From positions 1 through 33,361 of the IMG/VR virus record IMGVR_UViG_3300030117_003609: a stretch of DNA of 33,361 nt; one strand, 5' to 3'. Source of the stretch: a virus. The notes under the pieces are model-generated. The model saw only the letters and a program-made list of their open reading frames with translations. It was not told the DNA's origin and did no database searches. Positions within the stretch are counted from its first letter, which is position 1; every line of letters starts with the position of its first letter. Of this stretch, positions 15,354 through 25,137 are shown one piece after another. Made by a program: the position numbers and the translations under genes.

Positions 15354-16445
15354 ATGTCTAATGTGACGTTGGGTCGCACCGGAGTCGGATACCAAAATAG
15401 AGTTCTCGGTGATCCTGCTGAAATGAGTTTGCTTGATGACATTTTATATCAAATAAGTAGACCTGATTTTTCTGATACAGAGGGAATGTTTGAGCGAGAA
15501 GAAGCATTATTCGACAATGTAGTAAATGTTCTTACGCAGATACAGAATCAGATACCTGAAGATCAAAGGGTAGATAAAGTAGCTGAGTTTTTGCGTAACT
15601 CTGGATTTAGCTCAGACGTTGTAACACAAGCACTGGGTATACCTAAAGAAGAGGTTAATGCTGCTCTGATGGCGGGTGGATATGATGCCTTAGGAAACGC
15701 ATTACCAGAGGGTAATCTCACGGAAACGACAATACCGCCAAGCACAATAGACGTAAGTAGTATTGATTCTGACCAACCAACAATCGGCCCGTTGCCGCCG
15801 TTGCCTCAAGAGACCATTGATAAGGCGAGAGCAGGAGATGAAGAAGCCCGTATTGCTGTAATTGACGATGCAAATGACAGAGGCTTAACAATAGGTCAGA
15901 TGTCAGAAATTTATGGCAAAGATGATCCTAATTTTTTTCAAGAGTTGCTAAGGATACTTAGCGGAATGACGGACAACGCGGATGCAATCAGTATTCTTGG
16001 CCGTCCAGAACCATCAGCAGGTACGGGAGATGCAAATGGAAGTAGCAATACTGGGAATAATAATCAGTCTAGTAGTAGTGCTACAAACAGCGTAGGAACT
16101 ACAACAGCAAAAACATCCACTACAAGTGGTACAAGCGGTACAAGTGGTTCAGGTAATACAGGCGCAACTGGGGCAACGGGTGCAACTGGAGAAGGCGGCA
16201 TGGCAATGCCTGGAACTGATGTATTTCTAGAGGGAGATGTTGTAATTGATGACCAACCGAAAGGCACAGATCAGTTTGTATCCCTCCCTCAGAGACCTGC
16301 ACAAACAGGACTTTTAGCTATGGTTACTACTCCACAGATTGTACCGGCGGTGATGTCAGAGCCAAGCAAGTTATTTGAGCCAATGTCATTTGAAATGAAC
16401 AACGTATCACAATATTCAGGGCTAATACGGAGGTTGTTAGCATGA
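15354..16445 (+). CDS. Structural-type protein of unknown function, 363 aa
   Basis: The start MSNVTLGRTGVGYQ is chosen because the upstream in-frame ATG (15306) lies inside the holin gene. The first 130 residues are helical (FEREEALFDNVVNVLTQIQN, KVAEFLRNSGFSSDVVTQAL). The middle holds a degenerate helical repeat (ARIAVIDDANDRGLTIGQM). A low-complexity Ser/Thr/Gly/Asn linker follows, with collagen-like GATGATGATGEGG (about 275-290). It overlaps the adaptor gene by ATGA, so it is probably a virion or assembly protein, but no family is recognised. Confidence 0.75.
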   Translation: MSNVTLGRTGVGYQNRVLGDPAEMSLLDDILYQISRPDFSDTEGMFEREEALFDNVVNVLTQIQNQIPEDQRVDKVAEFLRNSGFSSDVVTQALGIPKEEVNAALMAGGYDALGNALPEGNLTETTIPPSTIDVSSIDSDQPTIGPLPPLPQETIDKARAGDEEARIAVIDDANDRGLTIGQMSEIYGKDDPNFFQELLRILSGMTDNADAISILGRPEPSAGTGDANGSSNTGNNNQSSSSATNSVGTTTAKTSTTSGTSGTSGSGNTGATGATGATGEGGMAMPGTDVFLEGDVVIDDQPKGTDQFVSLPQRPAQTGLLAMVTTPQIVPAVMSEPSKLFEPMSFEMNNVSQYSGLIRRLLA

Positions 16446-17089
16446 CGTATTTAGACCTTATAAATAATGTCTTGCGAAGGTTACGAGAGGATCAGGTAGA
16501 TACAGTAAATGGCACAGACTACTCAAGTCTCATCGGTGACTTGGTAAATGATGCCAAGAAGGTTGTTGAAAACTCATTTGATTGGACTGCGTTGCGGGAT
16601 GCGATAACTATAAGCACGGCCAGTGGGACAAGCGAATACTCTATAACTGGTAGCGGAGATCAGGCTGTCGTAAAAGATGTTATGAACACAACATCCCAGA
16701 AGTTTATGTACCAACGTAGCAAGTCATATTTCAACAATGTCTATTACAATACGGCTGTAGTTTCGGGATCGCCTGACTACTTTACTTTTATTGGCACAGA
16801 CACTAACAATGATCTCAAGATAAAGTTATATCCAGAGCCAAACGCTATATTTTCTTTACGATTTGACGTTGTAGTGCCGCAAGCAGATCTTACCTCTGAC
16901 TCCGACACGCTTTCTATTCCTAGTAATCCTGTCATACAGCTTGCATATGCAATGGCCCTACGAGAGCGCGGAGAGACAGGTGGGCAATCTGCAGCAGAAC
17001 AATTTGCCGTTGCATCTACGGCCTTGTCGGACGCAATAGCTTTTGACGCAAATCGCTATCCTGCGGAGCTTACGTTTCAGGTGAACTAA
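16442..17089 (+). CDS. Head-to-tail adaptor (tail tubular protein A-like)
   Basis: This 215-aa protein matches podoviral adaptor proteins that sit under the portal: TYLDLINNVLRRLREDQVDT, LVNDAKKVVENSFDWTALRD, then a beta-rich middle and an LSIPSNPVIQLAYAMALRER helix. It is followed with a one-base stop/start overlap (TAATG) by the nozzle-like protein, the gene order expected for gp11/gp12 of T7 or gp4/gp10 of P22. Confidence 0.88.
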   Translation: MTYLDLINNVLRRLREDQVDTVNGTDYSSLIGDLVNDAKKVVENSFDWTALRDAITISTASGTSEYSITGSGDQAVVKDVMNTTSQKFMYQRSKSYFNNVYYNTAVVSGSPDYFTFIGTDTNNDLKIKLYPEPNAIFSLRFDVVVPQADLTSDSDTLSIPSNPVIQLAYAMALRERGETGGQSAAEQFAVASTALSDAIAFDANRYPAELTFQVN

Positions 17090-18618
17090 TGGCTCAGAGA
17101 CTACAAAGCATTACAATAACGGCTCCAGGCTTTGCGGGTATCAACACTCAAGATGCACCGCTAGCTCAAGACCCCACTTTTGCGTCAGTTGCAGACAACT
17201 GCATCATTGACAAAGAGGGTCGGATTGCTGCCCGTAAAGGCTATGAGATGGTGTCATCTAATGGCAGCAGTGTTTTAGGTTCTTCTGCTGGCGTAGAGGC
17301 TGTGCATCAGTTTAGAGATGAGGCAGGAAACACTAAGGTTTTTACAGCAGGTAATAACAAGATATTCACCGGGACATCTACACTGGCAGACGCTACTCCA
17401 GGTTCTTATACAGTATCAGCAAACAATTGGAAGATCGTTAACTTTAACAGTAAGGCGTACTTTTTTCAGCGAGGCCATGAGCCGTTAGTTTATTCAAACA
17501 GTGCAGGTGCTGTGCAAAAGATGTCAGCTCACAGCGGAGCATCTGGTACACCGCCACAGGCTAACGAAGTTTTAGCTGCATTTGGCCGTTTGTTTGTTGC
17601 TGACTTTGCTACAGATAAATCAACGGTATTTTTTAGCGATGTATTAGACGGCACAGATTGGAACTCTGGGTCATCAGGATCGATAGATATCTCTAACTTC
17701 TGGCCAAATGGCTACGATGAAATAGTGGCCCTTGCTGCACATAACGACTTTTTAGTGATTTTTGGGCAGGATTCTATCTTGCTGTACTCTGGCGCAGAAT
17801 CACCTGCCTCAATGACCTTGGCAGACACCATATCAAACATTGGTTGTGTGTCGCGTGATTGTGTTGTATCGACGGGTAAAGACCTATTATTCCTTGATAG
17901 ATCTGGGATGCGTAGCATTGCAAGGACAATACAGGAAAAGTCTTCACCGATTGGTGATATATCCAAGAATGTAAACAGCGATATCAAAGCTCTGATTGCT
18001 TCTGAAACCGGCAACATAAAGACACTGTATAGTGCAAAAGAAGCATTTGTTTTAGTCAACTTTCCTGCATTACAGCAGGTTTTTGTGTTTGATACTCGAT
18101 TTCCTTTGCAGGACGGGTCGCACAGGGCAACTACATGGACAGCCATTGCGCCGTTGAGTTTTACAAATCTAGCAGATGATACGATTTACTTAGGTGTTTC
18201 CACAGGTCTTGCCCAATATGCGGGGTATGACGATAACAATGGAGCATATCAGTTAAGTTACTTTTCACACCCTTTGGCGTTTGGTGATAGTTCTGTTCTT
18301 AAATTTTTGAAAAAAGTAAATCTTACAACTTTTGATGGGGCGGAAGCTCCCGTGGTGTTGAACTGGTCTTATGATTACTCAAATGCTTACAAAAAGCAGG
18401 TGTATACGCTGCCAGCCAACAATGCAGCGCAATACAATATATCGGAATACAACACCACCGCAGAATATTCGGGATCTTTGAATCTGATAAACAGACAAAA
18501 AATAAATACGTCTGGGTCTGGGGCTGTGGTGTCTGTTGGGGTCGAAAGCACTGTAAATGGTAAATCTATTGCGATACAGCAATTAAATATTCATGCACTT
18601 TTAGGAAGGATTGTTTGA
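17089..18618 (+). CDS. Tail nozzle (tail tubular protein B-like)
   Basis: The 509-aa protein starts MAQRLQSITITAPGFAGINT and continues with DAPLAQDPTFASVADNCIID and REGR-type KEGRIAARKGYEM, the hallmark opening of podoviral nozzle proteins (T7 gp12 and relatives). The remainder is beta-propeller-like, with repeated short beta motifs (VFTAGNNKIFTG, FVADFATDKSTVFFSDVLDG, FGQDSILLYSG). It forms the distal tail tube and binds fibres. It is coupled to the adaptor by TAATG and ends by sharing one base (TGATG) with the next start. Confidence 0.9.
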   Translation: MAQRLQSITITAPGFAGINTQDAPLAQDPTFASVADNCIIDKEGRIAARKGYEMVSSNGSSVLGSSAGVEAVHQFRDEAGNTKVFTAGNNKIFTGTSTLADATPGSYTVSANNWKIVNFNSKAYFFQRGHEPLVYSNSAGAVQKMSAHSGASGTPPQANEVLAAFGRLFVADFATDKSTVFFSDVLDGTDWNSGSSGSIDISNFWPNGYDEIVALAAHNDFLVIFGQDSILLYSGAESPASMTLADTISNIGCVSRDCVVSTGKDLLFLDRSGMRSIARTIQEKSSPIGDISKNVNSDIKALIASETGNIKTLYSAKEAFVLVNFPALQQVFVFDTRFPLQDGSHRATTWTAIAPLSFTNLADDTIYLGVSTGLAQYAGYDDNNGAYQLSYFSHPLAFGDSSVLKFLKKVNLTTFDGAEAPVVLNWSYDYSNAYKKQVYTLPANNAAQYNISEYNTTAEYSGSLNLINRQKINTSGSGAVVSVGVESTVNGKSIAIQQLNIHALLGRIV

Positions 18619-18848
18619 TGACTGATTACACAAAAACCACAAATTTTGCGGCTAAAGACGCTCTTGTATCTGGTAACGCTGCCAAGGTGGTCAAGGGTAC
18701 TGAAGTCAACACAGAGTTTGACAACATAGCGACAGCAGTTGCGACAAAAGCAGATGTTGCAGGGCCAACACTTACAGGCACAACAACCGCTGCAAACCTG
18801 ACGGTATCAACGACATTTACCGCCACTCTTGATGGAGGGACTTACTAA
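18618..18848 (+). CDS. Short fibre-head-like protein, 76 aa
   Basis: The ATG at 18618 has AGGA seven bases upstream. The sequence MTDYTKTTNFAAKDALVSGN, AAKVVKGTEVNTEFDNIATA is a conserved N-terminal domain that normally attaches long tail fibres to podoviral tails. Here it stops after 76 residues with a short TLTGTTTAANLTVSTTF segment, so it could be a mini-fibre, an adaptor, or the remnant of a longer fibre. The frame is intact and coupled on both sides, which argues for function. Confidence 0.78.
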   Translation: MTDYTKTTNFAAKDALVSGNAAKVVKGTEVNTEFDNIATAVATKADVAGPTLTGTTTAANLTVSTTFTATLDGGTY

Positions 18849-19990
18849 TGTCACATAACCCATTACACTCCTTTCAACAGGGGCTTGGTAACTTCTTGGG
18901 AAGTCCCGCTGCGGGTCTGATAGGAGCCATTGGTCAGGGTGTTCTGACTGAGAGAGGCATTTCAGATATTGGTGATGCGCGTCAACAAGCAATGAGAGCG
19001 TTGACGGGTTCACCAGACTTTCCACAGATGGAAGGTGGACTGATTGGTGAGGTAGAAAGGCAATCGCAATTTAGGCCGTTTACCGTAACAAGCACCAATG
19101 TTTTTGGTCAACCTTCTGCCGCAACGATCTCCAGAGAAGGAACCGAACTTGCTTTGAGTCCAGAAGAAGCGAATGTACAACGAGCTTTGACAGGGTTTGG
19201 GCAAGGCGCGTTTGATTTCTTGAATGATCCTGCTGCAAGAGAGCAAGAGCAAAGCGCACTGATTGGTATGCTTACTCAAGATCCAGGTCAAAGGACAGGT
19301 AGAGAAGCAGATATTTTTGCCAGACTTGAGGCCGCACAAGAACCCGCAAGGGAACGAGCCAGATTACAGCTTGAAGAACGCTTGTTAGGTCAAGGTCGAA
19401 CTGGTGTCAGAACAGCCGCCTACGGTGGTACGCCAGAGCAACTAGCACTAAATCAGGCCATCGAAGAGCAGAGAGCTAGATCAGCCGTATCTGCTTTGGA
19501 ACAAGCCAGAGCGGAACAAGCCTTGCAGTCTGGACAGACACTACAGGGTCTACAAGAGTTTAGGGGCCGTATGGGCCTGTTAGGGCAACTAGGGCTGTCT
19601 GCAATACCAACAGCATTTGTGCCGCAGCAAGAGCTTCTCAGGACACTAACACCACAATTACAGGCAACAAGACTTGCAACAGATCTTGAGCGAACTGGTT
19701 TGGGTCTTGGTGCTGCGTTAGGTGAGGCGGCTGTAGAGTCTGAGTTAGGATTTGAAGCTCTCAGAAACGCGCTAAGACAGCAGCAATATCAGGGACTATT
19801 TGATTTATTAGCAAGTGAGCAAAGAGCGCAGTCTCAGCCACAACCAACAACCCTAAGAGGGGGTTTTGGTGAAGCAATGGGAATGATTCAAGATGCTCTA
19901 AAAAATCAATCGGAGGCTGCGGCAAGACAAGTATTTAATCCGCAAGTAACACCAGTAACTATGGCTGATGGAAGCATAGTGTATTTATAG
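18848..19990 (+). CDS. Internal virion / ejection protein candidate
   Basis: A 380-aa protein rich in Ala, Gln, Glu and Arg. It has a glycine-rich hydrophobic N-terminus (NFLGSPAAGLIGAIGQG) and long helices (ARLEAAQEPARERARLQLEE, LEQARAEQALQSGQTLQGLQ). Helical proteins of this type in tandem before one very long protein are the ejection proteins of podoviruses, which leave the head with DNA and form a trans-envelope channel. The assignment rests on order and composition. It starts at TAATG after the fibre-head gene. Confidence 0.78.
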   Translation: MSHNPLHSFQQGLGNFLGSPAAGLIGAIGQGVLTERGISDIGDARQQAMRALTGSPDFPQMEGGLIGEVERQSQFRPFTVTSTNVFGQPSAATISREGTELALSPEEANVQRALTGFGQGAFDFLNDPAAREQEQSALIGMLTQDPGQRTGREADIFARLEAAQEPARERARLQLEERLLGQGRTGVRTAAYGGTPEQLALNQAIEEQRARSAVSALEQARAEQALQSGQTLQGLQEFRGRMGLLGQLGLSAIPTAFVPQQELLRTLTPQLQATRLATDLERTGLGLGAALGEAAVESELGFEALRNALRQQQYQGLFDLLASEQRAQSQPQPTTLRGGFGEAMGMIQDALKNQSEAAARQVFNPQVTPVTMADGSIVYL

Positions 19991-19999
19991 AGGCATAAC

Positions 20000-21205
20000 A
20001 TGGCTATTAATATACCTTCTTTATTTGGCGATATACTTGAAACAGACCAACAAAAAAGATTGCGTCTGGCTCAAGAAGGATCGTTATTAGGTACACAACT
20101 TACTAGAAATCTAAGAGGGTTGTCTGCAACACAAGCACCTTTAGTAGCGTCTATAGCAGGACAGTTACCGACTCGCAGAGAAAATATACGGCAAGGCGTA
20201 GGACGTATGTTGGGCCTTGATGTCAGAACAGAGTCTGAAAAATTAAGAGATTCATTAAAAGATGCTGATCTATCCACACCAGAAGATTTGGTTAAATTAT
20301 CTACTGAAATACAAGATATTGCGCCGACACAAGCCTTGCAACTTAGGAGGGCTGCACTGGAAGAAAGGAGAACCCTTGATGAACAAGAAAGGGTGCGTAA
20401 TAGACAGCAAGAGGCAGATAAACGAGCAGAAAGATCACTTGATTTATCTGAGGAGGCGGCTGCAAGAGCAAAAAGAGCAGAAGAAAGACAGATAGCAAGA
20501 GATGAAACGACAGCAGCGTTACAAGCATCAGCCGAAGCCAGAGCAGTAGAACAGGCGGAGCGTAATGAAACAAATTTTCAAAATAGTCTTATATCTTTTG
20601 AACAGTCGCAGGAGGATAGGGAGGCAGAACGTGCTGCGGCTGACTCTCTTAGAGCAAGCCTCGTAAATTCTTTACCTACAGATAGTCCTTATCAGAGCGT
20701 GTTGCAAGCCGAAAATACTTATATTCCTCTGCAACAGTTGAGGCTAATAAACAATGAAAATATCAGGTTACAAACACCGAATATAGAGCTTAGAAACATT
20801 TATGATCCTAATACTGAAAGAAATATGGTTGTGAGGATAAACAGAGATACAGGTGAAATGTTAGGCAGTATTGCTGAAGTACAAAGAACAACGCCTCAAA
20901 GAAATGTACCTGTCTTGTCAAAAAGCCGTAGAGAGCAGATTGAGGATATATTAGAGGGCAGCAGAGTATTAGAAGATAATAATTTATTTGCTTTGATGGG
21001 TGGAGGAACAAGCAACGATCAAGAAACGGCAGGTAAAGCATTGGCTGTTGATCTAGTGCATAGTTATAGCGAAAAACAAAACGTATCACTAACAGAAGTA
21101 ATTAGGATGCTTGAAAAACAGATAGAGAATGAAATAGGTAGAGATACGTTAAGGACAGGAAAAATAGAAATTCAAGAAGGCGAATGGGGCATCTTGAGGA
21201 AGTAA
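20000..21205 (+). CDS. Coiled-coil internal virion protein candidate
   Basis: A 401-aa protein with AGAGG six bases before its ATG. Residues about 95-215 form one extended charged helix rich in R/E/A (LRRAALEERRTLDEQERVRN, AAARAKRAEERQIARDETTA), consistent with a coiled coil. The C-terminal 150 residues look globular (RNVPVLSKSRREQIEDILEG). Being second of three large proteins before the convergent operon end, it is probably an ejection protein. Codons here look more A-rich than in the gene before; I have not counted. Confidence 0.75.
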   Translation: MAINIPSLFGDILETDQQKRLRLAQEGSLLGTQLTRNLRGLSATQAPLVASIAGQLPTRRENIRQGVGRMLGLDVRTESEKLRDSLKDADLSTPEDLVKLSTEIQDIAPTQALQLRRAALEERRTLDEQERVRNRQQEADKRAERSLDLSEEAAARAKRAEERQIARDETTAALQASAEARAVEQAERNETNFQNSLISFEQSQEDREAERAAADSLRASLVNSLPTDSPYQSVLQAENTYIPLQQLRLINNENIRLQTPNIELRNIYDPNTERNMVVRINRDTGEMLGSIAEVQRTTPQRNVPVLSKSRREQIEDILEGSRVLEDNNLFALMGGGTSNDQETAGKALAVDLVHSYSEKQNVSLTEVIRMLEKQIENEIGRDTLRTGKIEIQEGEWGILRK

Positions 21206-21208
21206 ATA

Positions 21209-24079
21209 ATGCCAGAGACACAAGTAACATCGCCTTCTGGAGAGGTCATAACAGTCGTTCACCCAGAGGGGGCAACAGACGCACAAATAATAAACTATGC
21301 TAAAACGCAAAGTTTGCCCTATGAGTCAAAACAAAAAACAATGGATGACTTTTCGGCTAGAGAACGATTTGCTTACGAGTTTGATAGGACGGAATCGTTT
21401 ACGGAAAATGCGTCTATATTGTTAGAAGCAGCAATGCCTGTGGGAAATATATTTGCAGGGTCAACTGGACATGGTTTCTATGCCTCTCCAACAGAGCTTT
21501 ATGGAGAAGATTTTAGAGATTTATCTTACAACGAAAGGCGAGAAAGAATACAGCAGGTACGAAGTGAGGCAGAAAAGCAGAAATATCCAGAGCTTACTAG
21601 GTTAGCAGAAACAGAAGGTACAGGGGCAGCAGGTCTGTTTGGATCATTTACAAGAGCATTAGTAGATCCAACAACATTACTACCTGTTGGTCAAACACCA
21701 AAAGCTATGGCCGCGATTGGTGGGTTGGTCGGAGGCGGGTTTGAGGCAACAAGGGGATTGGCAGAGGAGGGCAAGATAGACCCCTTGATGACAGCGGCTT
21801 CAGCAGCAGGTGGTGCGGTTCTTGCCCCCGCTGTAGACAAGGTTGTTAGATCCATAAAGCCTGGATATAACGCTTTAAGAACAGCATTAACATCAGCTAA
21901 AACACCGGCTGCACAAAAAAACGCTAATCAAATAGTTGATTCATTGAACAGCAAAATTATTCAACTACAAGAAGAAGGCATATCAGATGGTAACTTGCTT
22001 GTGGCGGCAACAGAAAGGTTAGGTTTAGATCAGAAGCAAGTAATAAAAGCGATTGGGCAATCTACGGAGCCTTTGGAAATACCAGAAAAAGAGTTAAGCA
22101 GGGCCGCGTCAGAGCTAAAAAACGCCTTTGAAAAAAACCAAAGCTCTTCTTCAAGTTTATATGGTGAGTATGTTGCTACCATGATCCAAAGATTAAAGAC
22201 CATTGATGAGGGACTAGCGGGAAGGGTTAAAAGATTAGAATATGACCTCAAAACAAAGTCCGTAGAGTTCACGCAAAAAATATCTAACTTTGCAGAACTT
22301 GAAAAGCAACTGCCAAGATCGATAAGACCAGAGTTTACCAAGCGGTTATACAATGGAGATTATGATGGAGCGGGGCAGTTAGCCATAGACAATGGAATAG
22401 AGAATGTAACCGTTAACATTGATGGCAATAAATACACCTCTACAGTCCAAGAGACACTCGACAATGTAAAAAATGTGTTGCGAGAAGTTTATGACTATAC
22501 AGATACCGCTGTAGGTTATGATGTCCCATATTTAAGCGAAAGAGAATATTTCCCCCGAAGCGTGTTAGATAGCTCTGGCATCCGTAGATATTACGGTCTA
22601 CAAAATAAAAACCCTGTATTAGAAGGAATGTATGCAAAGAAAGCGCAAATACTTGGCAAAGAAGTATCTGATCTTACAGAGGCACAGAAACAAAATGTTG
22701 TAGATAATTATTTGGCTGGCAGCAATAAGTATTTACCAAAGGGAAAGCCTGGAGCATTAAAACAGAGGAAAATAGACAATGTAGATGACGAGCTTATGCA
22801 GTATTACAGTCCTAGCGCAACGGATTCATTGGTAAATTATATTAATAAAGCTGTGGATCACGTTGAGAAATACAAGTTTTTTAATAAAGGTGGGGTTCTT
22901 CCAAAAAACAAAAGTGGGGAGCTTAACTTTGAATCTAGTATAGGGGCGTATGCTAAACGTCTTAGAGATGATGGCGTAATCACAGACAGAGGGGAACAAG
23001 AGATAAAAACACTCCTGAACGCAAGATTTGGCGCAGGAGAACAGTCACCACACAGATTTTTTCAAAATCTAAAAGCGGTTGGGAACACGATATTATTAGG
23101 CAATCCAATAGCAGCAACAACGCAGCTAGGAGATTTGTTTGTCAACGCTTACAGATTTGGTGGAAGGAACACGTTTAAGGGTGTGATTGAAACTATTACG
23201 GGGAAAAACGTACTTAATATAAAAGACTATGGTTTAGAGAAACACATATCTCAGGACTTGTCTGACGTACAGGGCATTGCTCAGAACGTACAGGATGCGT
23301 TTTTTAAGTATTCAGGATTTAGCCTTGTTGATAGGTTTGGAAAAAATACATTACTCCAATCAGCATGGAATAAAAACACCGCGTTAGCAAAGTCGGAAAA
23401 AGGAATAAGAAGACTTAAAGAAGAATATGGCGGGGCGTTTGGCAAGGAATTTGATAGTTTAGTGAGTGATTTGGCAGCAGGGAAGGTGTCAGAAAACTCA
23501 AAGTTACTCATGTTTATGGAGCTTACAGGGTCACAGCCAGTGACGCTTTCAGATATGCCGCAAAAGTATTTGGAGATCCCAGACGGAAGAATATTGTATT
23601 CACTCAAGTCATTCGGACTGAAACAGTTAGAGCTAATACATGATAGAGTAATAAGACAGAAAAACAAAGGAAACTACGCAGAGGCGGGTAAGCAAGCGTT
23701 AGCATACGCTACCATAGTTGGACTTGGTAATGCGTCAGTTCAAGAAGCAAAAAACTGGATGCAAGGAAGGGAGTTTCAAATAGATAGAGTTCCTGACAAC
23801 TTTATTGACTATATGCTTGCTACCGCAATGACATCCAGATACAGCGTAGATAAAAACCTGCGGCAAGGAAATGTAGTGGGCGTGATTGCAGAGGCGGTTG
23901 CCCCTCCAATTAGTGTATATGCAAATCTATCGACAGACGCTTACGGTGCTATGAAGGCGATTGCAGAAGGCGACGATATTGACCCTAAAGCCGCGAGAAG
24001 CATCCCTCTGGTTGGGCGTTGGTACTACAATATGTTTGGCGGTGGAGCAGAGGAATTTCTTGAACGGCAAGACGATTAG
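21209..24079 (+). CDS. Largest internal virion / ejection protein, 956 aa
   Basis: The last and longest late gene. It opens with a short domain (PSGEVITVVHPEGATDAQII, NYAKTQSLPY) common at the N-terminus of phage virion proteins, then hydrophobic/glycine-rich helices (LLEAAMPVGNIFAGSTGHGF, AAIGGLVGGGFEATRGLAEE). A long helical body and the IPLVGRWYYNMFGGGAEEF end complete it. Size and place match podoviral gp16-like ejection proteins. No transglycosylase or protease motif is recognised, unlike T7 gp16. It ends at 24079, overlapping by four bases the end of the opposite-strand operon. Confidence 0.8.
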   Translation: MPETQVTSPSGEVITVVHPEGATDAQIINYAKTQSLPYESKQKTMDDFSARERFAYEFDRTESFTENASILLEAAMPVGNIFAGSTGHGFYASPTELYGEDFRDLSYNERRERIQQVRSEAEKQKYPELTRLAETEGTGAAGLFGSFTRALVDPTTLLPVGQTPKAMAAIGGLVGGGFEATRGLAEEGKIDPLMTAASAAGGAVLAPAVDKVVRSIKPGYNALRTALTSAKTPAAQKNANQIVDSLNSKIIQLQEEGISDGNLLVAATERLGLDQKQVIKAIGQSTEPLEIPEKELSRAASELKNAFEKNQSSSSSLYGEYVATMIQRLKTIDEGLAGRVKRLEYDLKTKSVEFTQKISNFAELEKQLPRSIRPEFTKRLYNGDYDGAGQLAIDNGIENVTVNIDGNKYTSTVQETLDNVKNVLREVYDYTDTAVGYDVPYLSEREYFPRSVLDSSGIRRYYGLQNKNPVLEGMYAKKAQILGKEVSDLTEAQKQNVVDNYLAGSNKYLPKGKPGALKQRKIDNVDDELMQYYSPSATDSLVNYINKAVDHVEKYKFFNKGGVLPKNKSGELNFESSIGAYAKRLRDDGVITDRGEQEIKTLLNARFGAGEQSPHRFFQNLKAVGNTILLGNPIAATTQLGDLFVNAYRFGGRNTFKGVIETITGKNVLNIKDYGLEKHISQDLSDVQGIAQNVQDAFFKYSGFSLVDRFGKNTLLQSAWNKNTALAKSEKGIRRLKEEYGGAFGKEFDSLVSDLAAGKVSENSKLLMFMELTGSQPVTLSDMPQKYLEIPDGRILYSLKSFGLKQLELIHDRVIRQKNKGNYAEAGKQALAYATIVGLGNASVQEAKNWMQGREFQIDRVPDNFIDYMLATAMTSRYSVDKNLRQGNVVGVIAEAVAPPISVYANLSTDAYGAMKAIAEGDDIDPKAARSIPLVGRWYYNMFGGGAEEFLERQDD

Positions 24080-24501
24080 TATTCAATAATATCTAAAATA
24101 CCCAAATGACCCTGCTCACGCAGAGCCTTCAGTCGTTTGTGTTCTTCTCGATAGTGTTTGGCTACGCCCTTCAAGTCTTTATTGATGGACTTAGCCAAAC
24201 CAATATCGTTACGCTTCTCTCGTAAGATCTCCATCATGCCCTCACCTACCTTCTCTACCATCCATCTTTGAAAGTCATCAGGGTTAGAACCTAGCCTCTG
24301 GTGGCATCCAAAGCAGTGAGCAAAAGCATTGTCTGGACAGAATCTTAGGGATTTGGCCCTTCTGCCAAAGTAGTGAGAGCAGTGTAAACCCATACTGCCC
24401 TCTTCATACTTGTTACCGCAGCACTCACAAGTCCAATCAGCAGCTTCTCTGATGCACTTGGAGAACCAAGTATCAGCGGATGTTATCTTGACGTTTGGCA
24501 T
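24076..24501 (-). CDS. NinG-like recombination nuclease
   Basis: A 141-aa protein with a metal-binding core: W-TCECCGNKYEEGSMGLHCSHYF (about 23-44) and FCPDNAFAHCFGCHQRLGSN (about 54-73). The C-x2-C, HCSH, DN and C-x2-CH pattern is the zinc/HNH-like fold of NinG (Rap) proteins, which cut recombination intermediates such as Holliday junctions and D-loops. It is last in an operon that also has annealing protein, exonuclease, SSB and a NinB-like protein, so a role in recombination-dependent replication is likely. A basic C-terminal helix follows. Confidence 0.82.
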   Translation of the reverse strand: MPNVKITSADTWFSKCIREAADWTCECCGNKYEEGSMGLHCSHYFGRRAKSLRFCPDNAFAHCFGCHQRLGSNPDDFQRWMVEKVGEGMMEILREKRNDIGLAKSINKDLKGVAKHYREEHKRLKALREQGHLGILDIIEY

Positions 24502-24504
24502 GGT

Positions 24505-24732
24505 TTATCCGTAGGGAGACTTATAGCCAGTTTCTGGTGAGGCATTGCCATTTGTGAGCGGGGGTTCATCTGTCAGTTGTTCATCGAGGTAGTATGCAAG
24601 GACTTTTGCTAGTGTTTGGGCGTTTGTTAGGCGTAGGCCAGTGGCCTCAGAGGCTTTTGTCTTGGCCTTTTCAAAGTCTGCCTTGACCTCTGGGTTTGAT
24701 GCTAGATTAAAACTAAGCGTTAGATTTGCCAT
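24505..24732 (-). CDS. Hypothetical protein, 75 aa
   Basis: I do not recognise this protein. It begins MANLTLSFNLASNPEVKADF and has a short helical core (EKAKTKASEATGLRLTNAQT) followed by VLAYYLDEQL and a disordered tail. AGGAG lies eight bases before its ATG, inside the thermonuclease gene, which it overlaps by 20 bases. A ribbon-helix-helix-like DNA-binding fold is conceivable (strand then helices), but this is only an impression. Confidence 0.72.
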   Translation of the reverse strand: MANLTLSFNLASNPEVKADFEKAKTKASEATGLRLTNAQTLAKVLAYYLDEQLTDEPPLTNGNASPETGYKSPYG

Positions 24733-25117
24733 TTAAGAGGCTCCTGTTTCTCATGTGGGCTTGTTTGATATCGGATTTGCTCTGTCCGTAGTACTCCACC
24801 GCATGGTGGGCTTTGATGAGTTCATTGCAGATCCATTTGCGTCCTGACTTGATGTCACCCAGATACCTTCCGTACTTACCCTTTTTGGTGGTCTTGAGTA
24901 CGACCTCTGATCCGACAGGCGCGAAAGATTGGACAAATGATTTGGCAAGTAGTCCGTATTTTTTCTCTTCCAGATCTCTTGTGCGAGACTCTGGGGTATC
25001 CACGCCAACAAGGCGTATACGCTGACCGTGAAGCCAGCAATCAAAACCGAGATCAATATCCACATCGACTGTATCTCCATCAATCCATTTAAGTATTATG
25101 CTTTTGTATTCATGCAT
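24713..25117 (-). CDS. Thermonuclease (staphylococcal nuclease-like)
   Basis: A 134-aa calcium-dependent DNA/RNA nuclease by homology. The start MHEYKSIILKWIDGDTVDVD is chosen because the fold begins there, AGG lies 8 bases upstream, and an extension to 25237 would run through another small gene. Catalytic residues of the SNase family are present: Asp14/Asp20 region (DGDTVDVD), Arg35, Asp40 and Glu43 in RLVGVDTPE, and Arg84 in YGRYLG. There is no signal peptide, so it acts in the cytoplasm; host DNA breakdown or recombination processing are likely roles. Confidence 0.9.
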   Translation of the reverse strand: MHEYKSIILKWIDGDTVDVDIDLGFDCWLHGQRIRLVGVDTPESRTRDLEEKKYGLLAKSFVQSFAPVGSEVVLKTTKKGKYGRYLGDIKSGRKWICNELIKAHHAVEYYGQSKSDIKQAHMRNRSLLNGKSNA

Positions 25118-25137
25118 TCTGGTTGCCTGGGAGCGAG

